Below, piece after piece: positions 1 through 9,735 of a DNA stretch of 64,000 bases (position 1 is its first letter; each line of letters starts with the position of its first letter). The notes under the pieces were generated by a model, which saw only the letters and a list, made by a program, of their open reading frames with translations, ran no database searches and was not told where the DNA came from. Source of the DNA: Leguminivora glycinivorella (taxonomy: Eukaryota; Arthropoda; Insecta; Lepidoptera; Tortricidae); the NCBI RefSeq assembly GCF_023078275.1, contig NC_062993.1, positions 9,671,252 through 9,735,251 of the forward strand. The letters are read 5' to 3'. The translations under genes were made by a program, and so were the position numbers.

Positions 1-444
1 TGTGGTAGCTCCTACATTGGAGAAACTAAGCGCACCATAGAAGAAAGGGTAAAGGAGCACATCGCGGCTGTGAAAAATCGTCAGGTCAACAAGTCTGCCG
101 TGGCTGAACATTTGTTAGAGTCAGGGCCAAACCACTGGATCGAACTACATGACCCTAAAGTCCTTTCCACGGAACGCCATTTCTACAGTAGAAAAGTGCG
201 TGAAGCCATTGAAATCAAAAAACATCGCAATTTCAATCGGGACGAAGGTTTTAGGATCTCATCCACATGGAATCCTGTCATTAATAAGTGTAAGCCGAAA
301 ATAATATCGACAGTCGTTAAATCGAATATCGTCAGTGTTGTATGTCGACAGAGTAACATCCCTAGTGCGCAAACAGTTCAAGTTGATAATCAAAACCAAG
401 TGCGGGTAGTTCGAAAAACTCGCGCGGCTGTCAGAAGGTGTTGA
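1..444 (+). CDS. Penelope-like element, GIY-YIG endonuclease C-terminus (5' partial)
   Basis: The frame is open from base 1 to a TGA at 442-444, so the upstream part (reverse transcriptase and start of the nuclease) is cut off by the window edge. The visible 147 residues begin CGSSYIGETKR and run through ERVKEH, VAEHLLESG and REAIEIKKH to a final NRDEGFRISSTWNPVI-type block. This is the layout of the GIY-YIG endonuclease at the C-terminus of Penelope-like retroelements: a YIG-type motif, the conserved Arg helix, a Glu-containing helix and a terminal W-N-P. In that family the domain nicks target DNA for reverse transcription. No frameshift is visible in this part. A structured motif typical of such elements follows at once (465-505), supporting the assignment. 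Confidence 0.85.
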   Translation, partial: CGSSYIGETKRTIEERVKEHIAAVKNRQVNKSAVAEHLLESGPNHWIELHDPKVLSTERHFYSRKVREAIEIKKHRNFNRDEGFRISSTWNPVINKCKPKIISTVVKSNIVSVVCRQSNIPSAQTVQVDNQNQVRVVRKTRAAVRRC

Positions 445-460
445 TGTCATTTCAAGCCAG

Positions 461-506
461 TCTTCTCCGAGACCACGGGGACAACGCCGTCCTTGAAACG
501 TTGGAG
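461..506 (+). other. PLE 3' structured motif (GACCAC-hairpin-GAAACGTTGG)
   Basis: Starting 17 bases after the Penelope-like stop codon, GACCAC is followed by a hairpin (GGGGAC 477-482 with GTCCTT 489-494, two G-U pairs) and GAAACGTTGG (495-504). The same arrangement appears on the minus strand at 59223-59257 in an inverted-repeat element. The GAAAC after a stem resembles the second half of a hammerhead ribozyme, but CUGANGA is absent. Confidence 0.5.
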
Positions 507-1089
507 GTCAGTTTAATATGTAGTTATACGCGATTAAGTCCCGATTTTAAAAAAGTACTCGTAGTACTCCTATAGACCCAGAATGCTTGAAGGAAAGTGC
601 CAGCATAAGAATTTGCTGATATCAGCAAATTGGTTACTTGCACTTCAGGATGTTGCAACCAAGATAGAACCAAGCTTTAAGAACCATGCTCCGTGGTACA
701 TAATAGAAGTACATATTCTTATCTTGTGCAAGTACATTTAATGATGTTTTTATTTTGCTATAAGAAATAGGAATGTGTTCAAAGCCAGTGCTATCTTGTG
801 AAGATGGTGATCACTTGACAGTTTCTACTAGTACAGAGTGGTCAGCAAATTAAATACTTAAGTGATATGTACAAAAATCTACAGGATTGTAATAAAATGT
901 AAGTGTGCACGGGAAAACGTCCCACTTTGACGATTGCTATAAAGCCGCTTTGTCAGTTTATTCATATAAGGATACAAGTAAATCTCGCCTTAATGGTAAC
1001 CGACAAAGTGGAACGTTTCACTAAACACACAAATGAGCAGGAAAATTCTGAAAAGAAACACGTTTGACATGAAATATCTAAAGCATATT
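507..1089. other. No gene; probable PLE 3' untranslated region
   Basis: AT-rich sequence with no supported ORF. It contains a perfect 20-base palindrome at 611-630 (ATTTGCTGAT and its complement). Where the PLE copy ends is unclear. Confidence 0.35.
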
Positions 1090-1367
1090 TTAAAGATATC
1101 AGCAGTTCTCGAAAAGTTTGTACAAAAATTAACGAAGAAGTTAAATTTGTTTTTATTAATTCCTATTTTGTTATCAAGATTTTGTTGATGAATTGAAATT
1201 TTATTAAGTCATTAGGGTTTTCTAGTATCTATATTTTCTTAATTATAACAATTAACCTGTATATATCTTACGAAAGTCGACTTATATGTATTACTAAATG
1301 TTGGTAACAAAATAGGATCAATTAAAATTTGCTGACGTGGCTACGTACAAAGTTGCCGGGAACTGCT
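1090..1367. repeat. Dispersed repeat, copy 1 (second copy at 8011-8290)
   Basis: About 275 bases, from CAGCAGTTCTCGAAAAG to GCCGGGAACTGCTC, recur at 8011-8290 in the same orientation with few differences. A segment near 1255-1280 (TATATCTTACGAAAGT) resembles the sequence after the ribozyme at 4627-4648, so this may be an old PLE tail. Confidence 0.65.
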
Positions 1368-1412
1368 CATATGCAAACTTTACATGTTTAATAGCTAAAA
1401 AGTAGTTAGTCT

Positions 1413-1682
1413 GGGCATTTTCAGAATTTGGGACTACACAATTAGCGTAAGTTGTTAACGAAAATTAACTCACTGCCAGTTTTGTACGAGTATTTTCAAT
1501 AGTAATATTGTTTGTTTAACACACAAACAATATTACTTAAATACTCGTTACTTAAACTTTAAGCTATAATCTACATTCAAAATGTGAAACACATTTGATG
1601 CTTAATTGTCGTCACAAAACTGACAGCGAGTTAAATTTTGTTAACAACTTACGCTAATTGGGGGCCCCAAATTCTGAAAATA
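1413..1682. mobile_element. MITE with GGGCATTTTCAGAATTT termini, copy 1
   Basis: The left end GGGCATTTTCAGAATTTGGG is matched in inverted orientation by CCCCAAATTCTGAAAA at the right end, and inner AATTAGCGTAAGTTGTTAAC pairs with GTTAACAACTTACGCTAATT. The last bases of the right terminus are lost. A longer copy is at 4842-5251. Confidence 0.75.
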
Positions 1683-1885
1683 TAATTTCTTATCATTAAG
1701 TATAATTTAATATCACGTCAAACGCTTGGATAGAATAATATACAAGAGTAAGTCACATCGAAATTCAACGGAAGAATAAAAACCAGTTTAGGTACAGATA
1801 AAAAGTATAACCATAAAGTTCCTAGAAAAGCACATTGGAAAAGAAACAAGCAATTTGGTCGATGTCGACGCATCTTATTTGGATC

Positions 1886-2036
1886 AACTGGATACCTAGC
1901 AACGTCACAATCACTTACGCTTCAAAAGCGTATCGTAGCTAGCTCTATCTCGCTCTTCTGTAGGGGCGCGACAGAGCCAGACTGCGTTTCGTTCGCCATG
2001 TAGCGTTAACGGTTGTCTCTTCGGCTAGGTCGGATG
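1886..2036. mobile_element. MITE family A, copy 1 (AGCCAACGTCACAATCG termini)
   Basis: The left end CAACGTCACAATCACTTACGC is mirrored by GCGTTAACGGTTGTCTCTTCGGCT at the right. The core contains GCGACAGAGCCAGACTGCG. Other copies are at 2966-3426 and, diverged, 35625-35795. Confidence 0.6.
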
Positions 2037-2412
2037 ATACGATCGCTTCATTCGTTCATTGAATGAATGGAGAATGGGCAATATTGCGACTGTTATGTTT
2101 AGTTTGGATATCAACTGGGCGAGTTTTTGTAAGTAGTTTTTTTAATATACATTTTTCTTACCTGAAATAATTTAAAACATGGCAAAATAAATGTTTCATT
2201 AAACTATTGCCCGTCAACGTTAAGAGTATTAAGTATTTACGTACATTTTGGTATCCTATTGAGTTTACGACATTTTAACAGCTTTTAATAGTTTGGATAT
2301 TGACTGTTGACTCTTGAGTGGCGATAAACAGCCATTATAGCTACATTAAATTGTTTCTTAAGTACTTTAGCATGTAAGGTTACTTTTATGTTTTTGAGGC
2401 AATAAATAAATT
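2037..2412. other. No gene or recognised repeat
   Basis: AT-rich non-coding sequence; I see nothing supportable here. Confidence 0.5.
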
Positions 2413-2510
2413 GTTTTTTTTTTTTTTTTTTTAATGGGATAGGCGGCAAACGAGCAGACAGGTCGCCTGATGGTAAGCGATCACCGCCGCCCATGGACAC
2501 CCGAAACAAG
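2413..2510 (-). mobile_element. LINE 3' tail fragment with poly(A), minus strand
   Basis: Read on the minus strand, GGTGTCCATGGGCGGCGGTG, GCTTACCATCAGGCGACC and GCTCGTTTGCCGCC are followed by a poly(A) run (2414-2432 as T on the plus strand). This is the very common 3' end of a lepidopteran non-LTR element, here 5'-truncated to about 100 bases. Related tails are at 21817-21942 and 22540-22652. Confidence 0.7.
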
Positions 2511-2965
2511 TAATAAATTAATAAACTTTATTCAATATTATTTTATAAACTATATGACAGCTGTGTATAAAACAATTGAATTCAATTACAGTTCGCATCG
2601 TTCTGGTCTAGAACCATAGACCCTTATATAGTTATATAGATACTTATTTTGAAATGTGAAGTGTATCTAATATTTTTTTAACGCTTTCGTGCTATAATTC
2701 CAATTTAAATTTAATCGCTCTATAATTACTCACAACAAACATTACATTGATGGCATTGTAACTTTTTATTGGTATTTATTTGTTTACCCAAACAGAAATT
2801 AATTATAATAACAGTCAAATATTCCATTGCCAACATTGCCCATTCTCATAACTGCGAAGTGTTTATTGTTCGAAAATTATACGGAAAACACATTTAGAAG
2901 TATAAAAGGCATATGTAACTTTACTCTATGAGGCCTTACCCCTTTTTGTATAAGCTTGAGTACTA
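2511..2965. other. No gene or recognised repeat
   Basis: AT-rich sequence without supported features. Confidence 0.5.
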
Positions 2966-3032
2966 GCCAACGTCACAATCGCTGACGCTTCGTAAGCGTA
3001 GGTATCGTAGCTAGCTCTCTCTATCGCTCGTT

Positions 3033-3190
3033 AGGCCCCGTAGTCGAATGGCATTTCTGAGACGCGAAACGCCGCAGTAATGTAGTCTGGCTCTGTCGTG
3101 CCAATACGCAAGAGCGATAGAGATAGATAGCTACGAAAGAGATATTATTTTGAGCGTTTCGTGGGCGTTTCTGCATTCAGCTACGTACAG
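3033..3190. mobile_element. MITE family B (GTAGCCGAATGC termini), nested copy
   Basis: GGCCCCGTAGTCGAATGGCA at the left end is mirrored by TGCATTCAGCTACGTAC at the right. The interior closely matches the better preserved copy at 40591-40762. It lies inside family A. Confidence 0.75.
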
Positions 3191-3323
3191 TCAACCAATT
3201 AGAATCTAGGCCACTCTTGAACCCTGTCGTATTGACACCGTGCTTTATTTGCTATAGCAGTCACTTTGACTTTTATTGTGAAAGGGTTCTACAATGGCCT
3301 AGTATTCAGATTGGTTGACTGTA
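3186..3323. mobile_element. MITE family C, 138-bp hairpin element (GTACAGTCAACCAAT)
   Basis: GTACAGTCAACCAATTAGAA at the left is complemented by ATTGGTTGACTGTAC at the right, with GGCCACTCTTGAACCCT and AGGGTTCTACAATGGCC pairing inside. It directly abuts the family B copy. Confidence 0.75.
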
Positions 3324-3569
3324 CACAGGTGTAGGTACACAACCACTCCCGCAGGTCAGTAGTGGCGCGACAGAGCCAGACAGCGTTTCGCCTCGTAGCG
3401 TCAACGATTGTCACTTTGGCTAGGCCGGCTGATAATGACAATAAAATGATAGTTACACAGCTGTAAAAATAAATAGCTACGAATAAAGCTTAACGAGTGT
3501 GATGTACGGACAAACAAAGCGATGTACACGATAGCTGTCACATGTATTTACATGGAACATAGATATGGG

Positions 3570-4233
3570 ATTGCTAGTCTTTATAGGCCTATGTAGTGAT
3601 GTGCCGTTCCCGGCGGGAATATGCCCGGAAACGTGCCCGGGAATATTCCCCCTCAACGGAAATATAGGGGAATATTGACATATAGTATTTATCGGCTCGT
3701 ACCAATGAGTTTTTCTGAACTTATGTGCGAAATGTCATTTGATATTTGCCAGTCGCTTTTCGGTGAAGGAAAACATCGTGAGGAAACCGGACTAATTCCA
3801 GTACGGCCTAGTTACCCTTCGGGTTGTAAGGTCAGATGGCAGTTGCTTCCGTAAAAACTAGTGCCTACGCCAAATCTTGGGATTAGTTGTCAAAGCGGAC
3901 CCCAGGCTCCCATGAGCCATGGCAAATGCCGGGATAACGCAAGGATGATGATGACATATTTTAGTTTCTAGGATTACGTCAAAAATAGCTTTTTACACCG
4001 TTTAACAAGATCAGAGTAGACCGTGTAACTTATACTGAACCGTAAATTCCCTATACTCCCGGGCATATTCCCATTCTTCCCGGGAATATTTCCAAAGTTG
4101 CTGGAAATATTCCCCTGATCAAAATAAAACAAATTATACAAATGTAGCTCATGCAAGTGTCCCCCGCCGAACGCTCCGCTACAAGCGTCCACTCAAGCCT
4201 CACACGTAGTGTCTACAAAGACTAGCAATCCTG
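3570..4233. mobile_element. TIR element (GGATTGCTAGTCTTT) carrying an RTE tail
   Basis: GGATTGCTAGTCTTT (3570-3584) has its complement AAAGACTAGCAATCC at 4218-4232. Sub-terminal regions are rich in CCCGGGAATATTCCC-type palindromic motifs on both sides (3605-3675, 4055-4115). No clear target duplication was found. The centre is filled by an RTE-like LINE tail. Confidence 0.6.
3710..3958 (+). mobile_element. RTE-like LINE 3' end with (GAT)n tail
   Basis: Contains GGTGAAGGAAAACATCGTGA, GGTCAGATGGCAGTTGCTTC, CAAAGCGGACCCCAGGCTCC and GCCGGGATAACGCAAGGATG, ending in GATGATGATGACA. I recognise this as the 3' end of a widespread lepidopteran RTE-class LINE, which carries a short microsatellite tail instead of poly(A). 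The short ORF across it is not a gene. Confidence 0.75.
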
Positions 4234-4441
4234 AGACATAATATATCGAAGCATTTACGAACCTTGTTCACAAAGGTATTGTTTTAGATGGTTTCCATGG
4301 TAAGCACTTGCCGTATTGGCATCCTGGCACCTTGGGAAGTAAATACCTCATCTTTTAGGCATTATACACGATAAAGGCATAAATATGGCAAATAAGCGCA
4401 AATTGAGCGCACGTCGAATTGGTTTTGACACGTTGAGTTTG

Positions 4442-4630
4442 AATAATTAATAAATTTACGGTTTTACTCACGTTATTATATCGCTATTGCTGCGATATGT
4501 CCACGGAGTTTAGCCGCGTGTGAACTCCTATATTATGCCTGAAGAGGGGCCTCAAATTGGCCCGAAACATATCGCATCAATAGCGATATAATAACGTGAA
4601 TACAACCGTAGATTCATTAATTATTTGAAT
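4442..4630 (+). mobile_element. PLE 3' fragment as inverted repeat around a ribozyme
   Basis: Left arm 4442-4503 is nearly complementary to right arm 4566-4626; for example CACGTTATTATATCGCTATT pairs with AATAGCGATATAATAACGTG. The unique segment between the arms plus the right arm carries the hammerhead-like core. The right flank ATATCTCACGAAAGTTTAAC resembles the 3' end (GTCTCACGGGAGTTTTA) of the related copies at 14.2, 21.0, 31.5 and 50.3 kb. Inverted partial terminal repeats are a known habit of PLEs. Confidence 0.6.
4535..4577 (+). ncRNA. Candidate type I hammerhead ribozyme with minimal stem III
   Basis: Elements in order: stem I strand ATGC (4535-4538), core CUGAAGA (4539-4545, fits CUGANGA), stem II GGGGCC / GGCCC (4546-4551 with 4559-4563, one bulged base) closed by a UCAAAUU loop, GAAA (4564-4567), a tiny stem III/loop CAUA, AUC (4571-4573, fits the NUH cleavage triplet), and stem I strand GCAU (4574-4577). 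Predicted cleavage is after C4573. Hammerhead motifs with very short stem III are published for Penelope-like retroelements, and PLE sequence is present in this window. Activity is untested; the bulge and the A-A mismatch in stem III may weaken it. Confidence 0.6.
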
Positions 4631-4841
4631 ATATCTCACGAAAGTTTAACATGTATACGTTGAGTTTGCGTATTAATATTCTGGTTTTCATTTCATTTTA
4701 AAGAATTTTGAAGTGCATAGGGGAAACGGCATAATCTCTTTTAAATAGTAATTTGATATTCAATGTATACGGTCTTGCGCGAGAATCTATACATCTTGTA
4801 CGAATTTAAGTACATATTGACTCGTGCGCGAGAACGTAACA

Positions 4842-5251
4842 GGGCATTTTCAGAATTTTAGACCCCCAACGGAAAAATTAACTACCTAACTCTAAGTTTT
4901 GTGACGATAGTTAAGCATGAAATTTCAATAAAAATTGTTTTCGTTTTAATTACATAAACTTTAAGCAATAATCTATATTCAGAATGTGAAAAAAAGTAAA
5001 TTTTTAGACAGATTTTATGCTTAATTTGTCGTCACAAATCTGACAGCGAGAAATTAACTACCTAACTCTAAGTTTTGTGACGATAGTTAAGCATGAAATT
5101 TCAATAAAAATTATTTTCGTTTTTATTACATAAACTTTAAGCCATAATCTATAATCCAGAATGTGAAAAAAAGTAAATTTTTAGACAGATTTTATGCATA
5201 ATTTTTGTTAACAACTTTCGCTAATTGGGGCCCCAAATTCTGAAAATGCCC
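4842..5251. mobile_element. MITE with GGGCATTTTCAGAATTT termini, copy 2
   Basis: Starts GGGCATTTTCAGAATTT (4842) and ends AAATTCTGAAAATGCCC (5251). An internal block of about 180 bases (ATTAACTACCTAACTCTAAG onward) is present twice, at 4874 and 5053, explaining its greater length than the copy at 1413-1682. Confidence 0.8.
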
Positions 5252-5805
5252 AACTTATACAGACCGAACGCCACGTCAGTAGTCTATGAACTGTCAAAGT
5301 GTAAAAAAGGTACACATATACATTACATTATGCTAGTAATATTCGTGGAAGGAGAATTTGTTCCTCTACTTTTATAACCTAGTAAGAGCTAGCTGGATTA
5401 AGGGGATAACTAATCTGTATCAAATTTTCTAAAAAAAATGTAAGGTGTTACAAGAAATCTTGTGACGGTCTTCCCAAGTTTTATATGCTTGTCTTTCCCG
5501 CATTGACCTTTATATTATTCATCACATGAATCTCGCACATTATTCACTCTTCAATACTAATGTGTCATTATTAATTACAAGTAAAATGCGCGGCAGGTGC
5601 TCGTTGGACTCAGACCAGAAACTTGCACGCTCGAACACACGCGCGAACAATGATTTAAGTAAATCATCTTGTAGAGTGAGCTGCAAAATTGAAAATTATG
5701 AATGAATTCATTGATAAATTCGTCATGCACTTTTGCAGCTGATAGTAGGTACATTAATCAGAATACCCAAGATCCTAATACACATTGAAATAAAACGATC
5801 GATCA
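5252..5805. other. No gene or recognised repeat
   Basis: AT-rich sequence, no supported feature. Confidence 0.5.
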
Positions 5806-5875
5806 AACTTTGCAAAGTGACTTTTGAGGTCATAATGAACAACTTTTATTATGGGACCAATGCTGAAATCGCAAA
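5806..5875. mobile_element. End fragment of the GGACCGTTCAAACTTTGC element
   Basis: CAAACTTTGCAAAGTGACTTTTGAGGTCATA and ATTATGGGACCAATGCTGAAA match the ends of the inverted-repeat element at 54805-55302. Only one end is present here. Confidence 0.55.
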
Positions 5876-6295
5876 AAAATATTTGCCTTTGTAAGAGCTC
5901 TGTCGACTCGGCTGGTGGACACCACAAGGGACCCGAGGGCTGGCGCGTATTTCTCGCAACGCATTGCCCTAGCAATACAGCGAGGAAACGCTGCCAGTGT
6001 AATTGGCACCATGCCGCAGGCGGAACAGCTGGAGGGGGTGTTTTTTAACCGTCGCCTCATATCTTTAAATATATATATTTAAATAATTTAATTTAAGTTG
6101 TTCTAATAATTGTGATATTTTATTTTGATATTTTGTTTGTTAGATTACTTATTTATTTATCGATGTAATTAGTGTTTAATTTTAGTGTATTATTCGTTTT
6201 TGTGTGTCATGTCTCAATTATTTTGTTCTTTGTTGTTTAAGTGTATTATGGATTATTAATCTGAAATAAATGAATTATTATTATTATTATTATAT
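5876..6295 (+). pseudogene. LINE ORF2 C-terminal fragment and 3' UTR
   Basis: A frame from about 5876 to TAA at 6080-6082 encodes RALSTRLVDTTRDPRAGAYF followed by SQRIALAIQRGNAASVIGT. This is a C-terminal signature I know from lepidopteran non-LTR retrotransposon proteins; the clade is not certain. A 3' UTR follows, with AATAAATGAA and a (TTA)n tail at 6278-6293. The copy is strongly 5'-truncated. A second fragment of the same family is at 30438-30720. Confidence 0.65.
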
Positions 6296-6296
6296 C

Positions 6297-7190
6297 TCAA
6301 GAAGGACGGTTATCAAGTCGTCTGTATGTTTTTTATTTTTTTTTATTTTTTATTTTTTATGTTTGTTCCTCCTCGATATCTCCGTCGTTACTTGACCGAT
6401 TTTGAAATTTTTTTTTTTGATTGAATTTATATGCATACAGATTGGTCCCATTTTTCTCAGAACCCAGTTCTGATGATGGGATCCTGGAGAAATCGAGGGA
6501 ACTCCTCGAATCTGAAAGGCATACATATGGTGATTTTTGTGTTTTTAAAGGAACAGCATGCATTTAGGTACGGAACAGTGACATTTGGTGCAGTGGAACT
6601 GCTGATGATGGCCAGAACGGAACTCTTCAAATCTGAACGGCACGCTTACAGTGACTTTGGTATTTTTATACGAACAGCATGCACTTTCGTCCAGAACAGT
6701 GACATTTGGTGCAGTGGAATTTCTGATGATGGTCAGAACCGAACTCCTCAAATCTGAACGGCACGCTTATAGTGACTTTGGTATTTTTATAAGAACAGCA
6801 TGCACTTTCGTCCAGAACAGTGACATTTGGTGCAGTGGAACTGCTGATGATGGCCAGAACCAAACTCCTCAAATCTGAAAGGCACGCTTATAATGACTTT
6901 GCCATTTTTATAAGAACAGCATGCACTTTCGTCCAGAACAGTGACATTTGGTGCAGTGGAATTTCTGATGATGGTCAGAACCGAACTCCTCAAATCTGAA
7001 CGGCACGCTTATAGTGACTTTGGTATTTTTATAAGAACAGCATGCACTTTCGTCCAGAACAGTGACATTTGGTGCAGTGGAACTGCTGATGATGGCCAGA
7101 ACCAAACTCCTCAAACCTGCACGGCACACTCATAGTGACTTTGGTATTTTTGTAAGAAAAGCATGCATTTAAGTTCAGAACAGTGACATT
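6297..7190. repeat. Dispersed element with 121-bp tandem array
   Basis: The head (6297-6500: AAGTCGTCTGTATG, T-rich stretch, GATATCTCCGTCG, GATGATGGGATCCTGGAGAA) matches the head of the element at 10356-10885. From about 6500 a 121-base unit repeats about 5.5 times; GTGACATTTGGTGCAGTGGAA occurs at 6579, 6700, 6821, 6942 and 7063. Units alternate between CTGCTGATGATGGCC and TTTCTGATGATGGTC, giving a 242-base higher-order period. ORFs on both strands are artefacts of the array. Confidence 0.85.
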
Positions 7191-8010
7191 TATTTAGTTA
7201 TGTTTGTTAAGCATAAGTCTTGAAGTCAAACTTTGTCAAGCTTCGATTTCTTATAATATAATCGGATTCATGAGGAATTGAGGAAACTCCTCAAACCTTA
7301 ACGTTATACGTATATTCATTTGTGTTGCCATCTAATAATGAAAGCATTAAAAGCAGTTTTAAAAAATACTTACACATTTCTACATAATCCAACATTCGCA
7401 AGTAGCTTTTACCAGAACCCAAAAGGCGATGGTTTTTTTTTCTTAAAAATTATTTTATGATTGAGTTGTTGTATTTTTTTTATTGTATAAGTTTTTTTGA
7501 TAATTATATTTATAGTTTAAGTTAGTTTTAGTTTAATATTTATTATGTTTTAGTGTACTTTGTGTAATATAATATAAAATAAAATTAATAATTTGACTGT
7601 TTCATATTTACATTTCGAGTATTTCGACGTCATTATGCCGCTCATTTCTATGGAACAGCCAAGATGGGTTTAAGCTTTGTTTAAAATGCTCTGAAAACAT
7701 AAATTATTTTATTGAATGCAGGAATAAAACGCATTGTCTCCGGGAATGTCCAATAGTCGTCCATACGTCTCGCATTCTAGGTGTTATGGAAGGCGCAATA
7801 ACTGTCCGCTTCTCGTTCGCAATAAGAGATGGTGCCACCGTTCCGTTTAAATTTTTCCGAGTTCGAATAACTGGACGAAGTGCCATAGTGAGAAAATCAG
7901 GCGGGCAAGCACGGTATCGTGATATATCTTATCGCGTCAGTGCGTCCCTCAGTGGGCGCGACAACTCAGTGGATTTGACTGAGTTCGTTTGACACGCGTT
8001 TGCTTGATCT
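7191..8010. other. No supported gene
   Basis: 7191-7620 is AT-rich and probably a 3' flank of the tandem element. 7620-7992 is less AT-rich and has short overlapping ORFs on both strands without recognisable domains. I assign no function. Confidence 0.4.
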
Positions 8011-8290
8011 AATCAGCAGTTCTCGAAAAGTTTGTACAAAAATTAAGGAAAAAGTTAAATTTGTTTTTATTATTCCTATTTTGTTACCAAGATTTTTTTG
8101 ATGAATTGAGATTTTAGTATAAGTTTTATTTCGTCATTAAGGTTCTCTAGTGTCTATATTTTCTTAATTATAACAATTATCCTGTATATATTTTACGAAA
8201 GTCGACTTATATTATTAAATGTTGGTAACAAAATAGGATCAATTAAAATTTGCTGACGTGGCTATGTACAAAGTTACCGGGAACTGCTCT
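8011..8290. repeat. Dispersed repeat, copy 2 (copy 1 at 1090-1367)
   Basis: CAGCAGTTCTCGAAAAGTTT to CGGGAACTGCTC matches 1095-1367 almost base for base. Confidence 0.65.
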
Positions 8291-8565
8291 AATCTAAATA
8301 GTATTTTTGCCCAAGCTGAAAAGGAGACGCTTCGTGGTTCATATTAAAATAGTAAATCAATTATTCCTGGAATGTATAAAATAATACCTAAGATAAAATA
8401 CAAATTCTTACCTATTTCAAATTTGATAGCTGTAGATAAGATTGTACCTACCTATTATATTTAATTTTATTGAAATTGAAACAGCGCTGACTTTGCCAAT
8501 AAATGAACATTTGAAACTTCAAATCCCTAGATACAGCAATAAACCAGACTATTTATGAGTCTTTT

Positions 8566-8840
8566 CATCCATAATACATACACATATTATAAACGGGAAA
8601 GTGCGTCTGTCTGTTTGTACGTCTTTCACGGCAAAACGGAGAGACGAACTGACGTGATTTTTTACGTGGAGACGGATAAAGGTATGGAGTGTGACATAGC
8701 TATGTCTATCCCTTCCATGTCCCATAGCCTAGGTTACTTTTTGTCTCTTTCTAACTCCCCACTTCCCTAAAATGGGGGGTGGAAGTTTGTATGGACCATT
8801 CCGCAAATTTAACGCAAGCGAAGTCGCGAGAAAAAACTAA
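8566..8840 (+). mobile_element. Lepidopteran short interspersed element F1, plus strand
   Basis: Order of blocks: ATTATAAACGGGAAAGTG, GTCTTTCACGGCAAAACGGA, GACGTGATTTTTTACGTGGA, GGTTACTTTTTGTCTCTTTC, AATGGGGGGTGGAAGTTTG, GCAAGCGAAGTCGCGAG. Five other copies in the window share this order (12563, 17235, 19693, 45875, 57757). Confidence 0.75.
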
Positions 8841-9193
8841 TGTTTTTACGACTTTCATAAACATGAGGTCAAACTCTGTTCTATACCAAATTTTAAGCTT
8901 CCAAAACTGAGTTTTATTGGTGAAGTAATAAAAGCAAAGATTCGCTTAAAGTGTGAAATATCGTCTGACTTCGGCTTTGTCTATTACGAACTTGTTTTGG
9001 CTCGTGCCAAAAATCATAAAATACACCTGAGATAACGATCTTTGCGACCATGACTGGTTGTTTATACGATATTTATTCCACTATTTATGTGGCTGAATTT
9101 TTCGTATGGTTTTTATTTAAAATCTACATACCTACTAGAAAAAAATCATGTTAAAAGCAGTCTCTCCTATTTCCACTTCACGATGAAGTAATA
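8841..9193. other. No gene or recognised repeat
   Basis: AT-rich non-coding sequence. Confidence 0.4.
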
Positions 9194-9735
9194 AATAAGC
9201 AAAGGCCCAGCAGAAGGCCACTCCAGCTATTTCAACCTATGCAAAAGCTGAAAATGTCAAAGTCAAATGCATACCATATGGCTATAAAAATATTTAATCA
9301 TGTACCTGATGAGTTCAAAACCCTGCCAACATGCCAATTTGAAAAAAAAATGTATAAGTGGCTACTGCAAAAATGTTTTTACTCGGTACAAGAACTTTTT
9401 GAATGACTTTGCTGATTATGTTAACTATATTATATTACCGCTGCACTATATACAATAATTTTGGAATGTTTATATTGTGTTGATTATGATTAATGTTAAT
9501 TTTATGCCATATTATCTTATTGCTGTATTCAATAATTTCAGAATGATTATTATGTTATGTTAGGTACTTAATTGATTATGTTAATTTTATGTTACATTAT
9601 TTTCCCCTTCAACTTCATGTAAATAATTCTACGCCGTTGCATGCCGGCAGAATATGCTGTTCTAACACCTATTTTACTAACCAAAACTGTACCATATTCT
9701 CAGAAATAAATGATTATGATTATGATTATGAAGTA
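9194..9735 (+). pseudogene. Jockey/CR1-like LINE C-terminal fragment with 3' tail
   Basis: The frame 9194-9406 reads RRPLQLFQPMQKLKMSKSNA, then AIKIFNHVPDEFKTLP and KKMYKWLLQKCFYSVQELFE, stop TGA at 9404-9406. The IFNHVPDE / WLLQKCFYSVQEL arrangement is the C-terminal tail of Jockey/CR1-type reverse transcriptase proteins. The 3' UTR ends in AATAAATGATTATGATTATG, a hexamer tail ending near 9735. 5'-truncated. Confidence 0.7.

Larger units (their letters stand above)
2966..3426. mobile_element. MITE family A copy 2, split by two further MITEs
   Basis: Left terminus AGCCAACGTCACAATCGCTG (about 2966) is matched by CAACGATTGTCACTTTGGCT at 3403-3422. The 3033-3323 interior belongs to two other inverted-repeat elements, and family A core (GGCGCGACAGAGCCAGACAG) resumes at about 3363. 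Confidence 0.7.

Noticed and set aside
3621..3854. 77-codon ORF as a gene
   Set aside because: It starts in the TIR element and runs into the RTE tail; no conserved domain and a mosaic origin.
6357..7135. Serial overlapping ORFs of similar protein sequence on both strands
   Set aside because: The 121-bp unit is not a multiple of three and the ORFs only reflect the tandem DNA repeat.
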